A stretch of 7,956 bases of DNA from the NCBI GenBank assembly GCA_033721955.1, contig JAWVZY010000035.1, forward strand, positions 1 through 7,956, written 5' to 3'. Origin of the DNA: JAWVZY01 sp033721955 (GTDB taxonomy: Bacteria; Patescibacteriota; Minisyncoccia; Spechtbacterales; 2-12-FULL-38-22). Position numbers and translations under genes: made by a program. Positions 5,581 through 7,956 of the stretch are shown here, piece after piece (position 1 is the first letter of the stretch; every line of letters begins with the position of its first letter). The notes below the pieces were generated by a model. The model did not search any database, had not been told where the DNA came from, and saw nothing but the letters and a program-made list of their open reading frames with translations.

Positions 5581-6324
5581 ATGGGAAATGAACTTTCAAT
5601 TACAGTAGCATTTTTAGCGGGTATAGTATCTTTTCTATCGCCATGCGTACTACCTCTTATCCCCGGTTTTCTTGCCTATCTTGCAGGAACCGCGACAAAA
5701 GACGCGGGCAAAGGAGAAGACGGTCAAAACGGTCAAAAAATAAATAAAAGAAGGGCTACTTTTATGAGCAGCGTCTTTTTTGTTCTTGGTTTTTCAACTG
5801 TTTTTGCATCTATCGGGGTTTTATTAAATAGCTTGCTTGAGGGCATAGCTTATGATGTACAGCTGTGGCTCTCCAGGATTGGGGGCGTGCTTATAATTTT
5901 CTTCGGCCTATACCTGACACGCCTTATAAAGATCCCTTTTTTGGAGCGCGAATATAAGCCAAGTGTTAAAAAGAAATTTAAATCGCATTATTTAACCTCA
6001 TTTGTATTTGGCGCGGCATTTGCTGCGGGCTGGACACCTTGTGTGGGCGCGGTTTTAGGAGGCATACTTTCTTTAGCTGCCTCAGCTCCCGGTTCAGCAT
6101 TTTCTCTGCTTATAGCTTATTCTCTTGGCCTCGGGTTGCCTTTCTTGGTAGTAGGCCTCTTTACGTCAAGGGCAGAAAAACTAATAAATAAGCATGCTAA
6201 AGCACTTAATTATGTAAATATTGCCTTTGGCTATGTGCTGATAGTTCTTGGAGTGCTTGTATTTACTCAAAAGCTTAGTGTTGTAGCTAATTTGGAAATA
6301 GTGAATAGCATTTTGCTCAAATAA
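5581..6324 (+). CDS. ccdA: CcdA-type transmembrane thiol-disulfide electron transporter
   Basis: The product is 247 aa with six predicted membrane helices. It has the two reactive cysteines of the DsbD-beta/CcdA family: Cys22 in LSPCVLPLIPGF (helix 1) and Cys154 in GWTPCVGAVLGGIL (helix 4). The protein takes electrons from cytoplasmic thioredoxin and hands them to extracytoplasmic thioredoxin-like partners. Both candidate partners are encoded in the same operon, one 19 bp upstream and one 1 bp downstream. The cytoplasmic loop between helices 1 and 2 is long and hydrophilic (about residues 39-58, Lys/Gly/Gln-rich). Length is normal for the short CcdA form without extra domains. No Shine-Dalgarno sequence precedes ATG 5581, so translation probably depends on an AT-rich start region or on coupling. 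Confidence 0.96.
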   Translation: MGNELSITVAFLAGIVSFLSPCVLPLIPGFLAYLAGTATKDAGKGEDGQNGQKINKRRATFMSSVFFVLGFSTVFASIGVLLNSLLEGIAYDVQLWLSRIGGVLIIFFGLYLTRLIKIPFLEREYKPSVKKKFKSHYLTSFVFGAAFAAGWTPCVGAVLGGILSLAASAPGSAFSLLIAYSLGLGLPFLVVGLFTSRAEKLINKHAKALNYVNIAFGYVLIVLGVLVFTQKLSVVANLEIVNSILLK

Positions 6325-6325
6325 T

Positions 6326-7447
6326 ATGAAGCGCATTCAAAGAAATATAGGACTTGTTATAGTTTCTGCACTTGTAGTTGCCGGGATAATCTATTTTGAG
6401 GGACAAGGCCCTCCCAACATAGGTACAACTAAAAACGCGGAGATCGAAAGCATAGAGGGTAATGCAGATAAGGCCTCAAAATATCCCAAAGCCAAAGAGA
6501 TAGTATCACCTTCCGGTTTTATAAACACGGGTGGCGAAGAGATAACTATAGAGGAGCTTATAGGGAAAAAAGTTATACTTGTAGATTTTTGGACATATAG
6601 CTGCATTAATTGTCAACGTACTTTTCCTTATTTAAATAATTGGTATGAAAAGTATTCAGAGGAAGGTCTTGAAATAGTAGGTATACATACCCCTGAGTTT
6701 GACTTTGAAAAGGATTATGAAAATGTAACTGCCGCTGTTGAAAAATTTAATATTGAATACCCCGTAGTACTCGATAATGATTATGCGACCTGGCAGGCCT
6801 ATAGCAATCGTTATTGGCCGCGTAAATATCTTATAGATATAGACGGTTATATAGTTTATGATCATATAGGCGAGGGGGCATACGAGGAGACAGAAGGGAA
6901 AATAGTAGAGCTTTTAAATGAAAGGAGTCAACAACTTGGCATGGGAGAAGTGGAGATGAAGCATGATGCGCCTGAAAACGTAGATAATGTGGATTTTACA
7001 CAAGTAAAAACACCCGAAACTTATCTGGGGTATAAACGACTTGAATATATACATGAGTTCCCGCGCGGAACATGCTATGGCAATAAATGTAATTATGAAC
7101 TTCCCCAAAATATTTCTCTAAACGAGTTTGCTTTCGGGGGAGAGTGGTTTATGGGCCCTGAAAACTCAGAGCTTAGAAGTGATGAGGGAGATATATTAAT
7201 TAAATTTTCAGCGAATAAAGTAAACCTTGTAGCAGGGGCACCTGAGGGCGCAAGAGCCGAGATTTATCTTGATGGAGAGAAAATAAGCTCTGAAAACTCC
7301 GGCTTTAGTGTATCTGATGGCATAGTTGAGTTTAACGACCACGCTCTTTATAACTTAGTGGATTTAGGTGGAAATTATGGGGAGCATACTCTTAGAATTC
7401 ATTTTCTGGAGCCGGAAGTTTCAGTTTTCGCCTTTACATTTGGGTAG
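6326..7447 (+). CDS. DipZ-type thioredoxin-like protein with C-terminal beta-rich domain
   Basis: The product is 373 aa. Residues 1-24 are an N-terminal signal anchor (basic start, then a hydrophobic core). Residues about 60-200 are a TlpA/DipZ thioredoxin domain: VDFWTYSCINCQRTFPYLNNW with Cys93 and Cys96, then GIHTPEFDFEKDYENV, and the YPVVLDNDYATW and NRYWPRKYLID segments, the latter with a cis-Pro candidate. Residues about 228-373 follow the DipZ C-terminal pattern (TPETYLGYKRLE, EWFMGPENSEL, FSANKVNLVAGAP, HTLRIHFLEP...VFAFTFG), a carbohydrate-binding-like jelly roll of unknown ligand. In mycobacterial DipZ this protein and CcdA are one polypeptide; here they are separate, with a 1-bp gap. 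An oddity is an extra pair, Cys250 and Cys255 (CYGNKC), near the start of the last domain. The likely role is extracytoplasmic disulfide reduction powered by CcdA. Confidence 0.93.
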   Translation: MKRIQRNIGLVIVSALVVAGIIYFEGQGPPNIGTTKNAEIESIEGNADKASKYPKAKEIVSPSGFINTGGEEITIEELIGKKVILVDFWTYSCINCQRTFPYLNNWYEKYSEEGLEIVGIHTPEFDFEKDYENVTAAVEKFNIEYPVVLDNDYATWQAYSNRYWPRKYLIDIDGYIVYDHIGEGAYEETEGKIVELLNERSQQLGMGEVEMKHDAPENVDNVDFTQVKTPETYLGYKRLEYIHEFPRGTCYGNKCNYELPQNISLNEFAFGGEWFMGPENSELRSDEGDILIKFSANKVNLVAGAPEGARAEIYLDGEKISSENSGFSVSDGIVEFNDHALYNLVDLGGNYGEHTLRIHFLEPEVSVFAFTFG

Positions 7448-7450
7448 GTT

Positions 7451-7479
7451 TTGCAAAAATAGATAAAGTTATATATAAT
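7451..7479 (+). promoter_or_regulatory. Candidate promoter for the tRNA-binding protein gene
   Basis: TTGCAA (7451-7456, four of six matches to TTGACA), a 17-bp spacer and a perfect TATAAT (7474-7479) predict +1 near 7486 and a leader of about 75 nt. The -10 overlaps the left arm of the hairpin at 7477-7502, and the leader would contain the AT palindrome at 7525-7552. Confidence 0.6.
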
Positions 7480-7502
7480 AACCTCATTAATTTGAGGTTA
7501 TT
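7477..7502 (+). terminator. Hairpin after the thiol-disulfide operon, probable imperfect terminator
   Basis: AATAACCTCA (7477-7486) and TGAGGTTATT (7493-7502) form a perfect 10-bp stem with a TTAATT loop, 29 bp after the TAG stop. No clean T-run follows (GTAG comes next), so termination may be incomplete. The outer stem sequence AATAACC/GGTTATT is the same as in the hairpin at 4835-4866. Confidence 0.5.
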
Positions 7503-7515
7503 GTAGAAAAAAAGA

Positions 7516-7552
7516 ATTACTTAATTTATTACTTAATTAATTAAGTAATAAA
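7516..7552 (+). repeat. ATTACTTAATT motif cluster with a perfect 28-bp palindrome
   Basis: ATTACTTAATT occurs as two direct copies 12 bp apart (7516-7526, 7528-7538) and once inverted (7539-7549). The second and inverted copies form the core of a perfect 28-bp palindrome at 7525-7552, centred between 7538 and 7539. It ends 8 bp before ATG 7561. It may be an operator with three half-sites, or an AT-rich hairpin in the 5' leader next to the start codon. Confidence 0.8.
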
Positions 7553-7560
7553 AATTTAAC

Positions 7561-7884
7561 ATGATAAATTTTGATGATTTTAAAAAACTTGATATGCGCG
7601 TTGGAACAATAAAAAGCGCAGAGGAGGTTGAGGGGGCAGACAAGCTTCTCAAGCTTCAGGTTGATCTTGGAGAAGAGATAGGTGAGCGCCAGATAGTGGC
7701 AGGAATTAAAAAAAGTCATGATCCTGCAGAGCTTGAGGGTCGTCAAATAGTAGTACTTGTAAATCTTGAGCCCCGTAAACTTATGGGTCTTGAATCTCAG
7801 GGCATGCTTCTTGCAGCGGGAGATGATGAACCCGTATTGCTCCAACCTGAGCGTGAGGCCAAGGAGGGAAGTAAAATAAGATAA
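7561..7884 (+). CDS. Stand-alone tRNA-binding OB-fold protein (MetRS C-terminal/beta-type)
   Basis: The product is 107 aa and is formed entirely by an EMAP-II/Trbp111-like tRNA-binding domain. MINFDDFKKLDMRVGTI (1-17) is followed by ADKLLKLQVDLGEE, RQIVAGI, LVNLEPRKLMGLESQGMLLAA and the ending EGSKIR. All of these match the C-terminal dimerisation domain of bacterial methionyl-tRNA synthetase. Here the domain is a separate gene, so it could be a trans-acting MetRS beta subunit or a general tRNA chaperone (Trbp111, CsaA-like). The MetRS catalytic gene is not in the window. The short DFDDF-type start and the length make the frame complete. The ATG follows an unusual palindrome cluster, has no Shine-Dalgarno sequence, and the gene is followed by its own terminator, so it is probably monocistronic. 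Confidence 0.93.
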   Translation: MINFDDFKKLDMRVGTIKSAEEVEGADKLLKLQVDLGEEIGERQIVAGIKKSHDPAELEGRQIVVLVNLEPRKLMGLESQGMLLAAGDDEPVLLQPEREAKEGSKIR

Positions 7885-7904
7885 TTTTTTCACAACTAAT
7901 TTTT

Positions 7905-7930
7905 AGATGCCGGCTTTTGCCGGCATCTTT
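7905..7930 (+). terminator. Intrinsic terminator after the tRNA-binding protein gene
   Basis: AGATGCCGGC (7905-7914) pairs perfectly with GCCGGCATCT (7919-7928) around a TTTT loop. The stem is GC-rich and followed by a short T-run (CTTTAAG). It begins about 20 bp after the TAA stop at 7884. Confidence 0.85.
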
Positions 7931-7942
7931 AAGTTCTGTACA

Positions 7943-7956
7943 TTGACAAAATATAA
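7943..7956 (+). promoter_or_regulatory. -35-like box at the right edge
   Basis: A perfect TTGACA (7943-7948) follows the terminator and is cut off from any -10 by the window end. It is probably the promoter of the next transcription unit, but it cannot be confirmed without the downstream sequence. Confidence 0.35.

Noticed and set aside
7537..7893. 118-codon minus-strand open frame opposite the tRNA-binding protein
   Set aside because: It covers a clearly recognised gene on the other strand and has no family-like sequence.
1..7956. Mobile element, phage or defence-system signs
   Set aside because: No transposase, integrase, tRNA, terminal repeats, nuclease or toxin motifs are visible; base composition looks even across the genes.

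Overview
The window is AT-rich, gene-dense, and has every supported gene on the + strand. It suggests a bacterium of the Patescibacteria/CPR type (Parcubacteria-like). This is inferred from the style of the proteins: a lone C-terminal tRNA-binding domain of MetRS, a short RarA, a thrombospondin-type-3 surface protein, and a membrane-anchored thioredoxin with a Met/Glu heptad array. No rRNA or ribosomal marker is present to prove it. The genetic code looks standard: seven stops are TAA, two are TAG, and no frame is broken by TGA. None of the seven assigned starts from rarA onward, nor the start at 1795, has a convincing Shine-Dalgarno sequence.

Layout. (1) 3-3009: a many-pass DUF2339 membrane protein, probably cut by the window's left edge, overlaps by 17 bp a secreted, C-terminally anchored protein with calcium-binding TSP3 repeats. 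The pair ends at a strong intrinsic terminator. (2) 3060-4801: rarA (AAA+ ATPase of replication-fork maintenance), a small Xre-type regulator, and a four-pass membrane protein. Extended -10 boxes lie exactly where rarA and the regulator could be made as leaderless mRNAs. (3) 4813-7502: a thiol-disulfide operon. A consensus promoter embedded in two abutting palindromes precedes a Met-rich anchored thioredoxin, CcdA, and a DipZ-type thioredoxin with a C-terminal beta-rich domain. The operon ends in a hairpin. (4) 7451-7930: a promoter, an AT palindrome cluster, and a stand-alone MetRS-beta-like tRNA-binding protein with its terminator. A -35-like box at the right edge suggests that another transcription unit follows.

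How the genes work together. CcdA would pass electrons from cytoplasmic thioredoxin across the membrane to two differently built extracytoplasmic thioredoxin-fold proteins. One is a normal DipZ/TlpA-type reductant. The other has His where thioredoxins have the cis-proline, and carries an acidic Met-Met heptad stalk; this raises the possibility of metal (copper) handling. CcdA and the DipZ-like protein are a split version of the DipZ fusion known from actinobacteria. The most interesting parts of the window are this redox operon and its promoter architecture.
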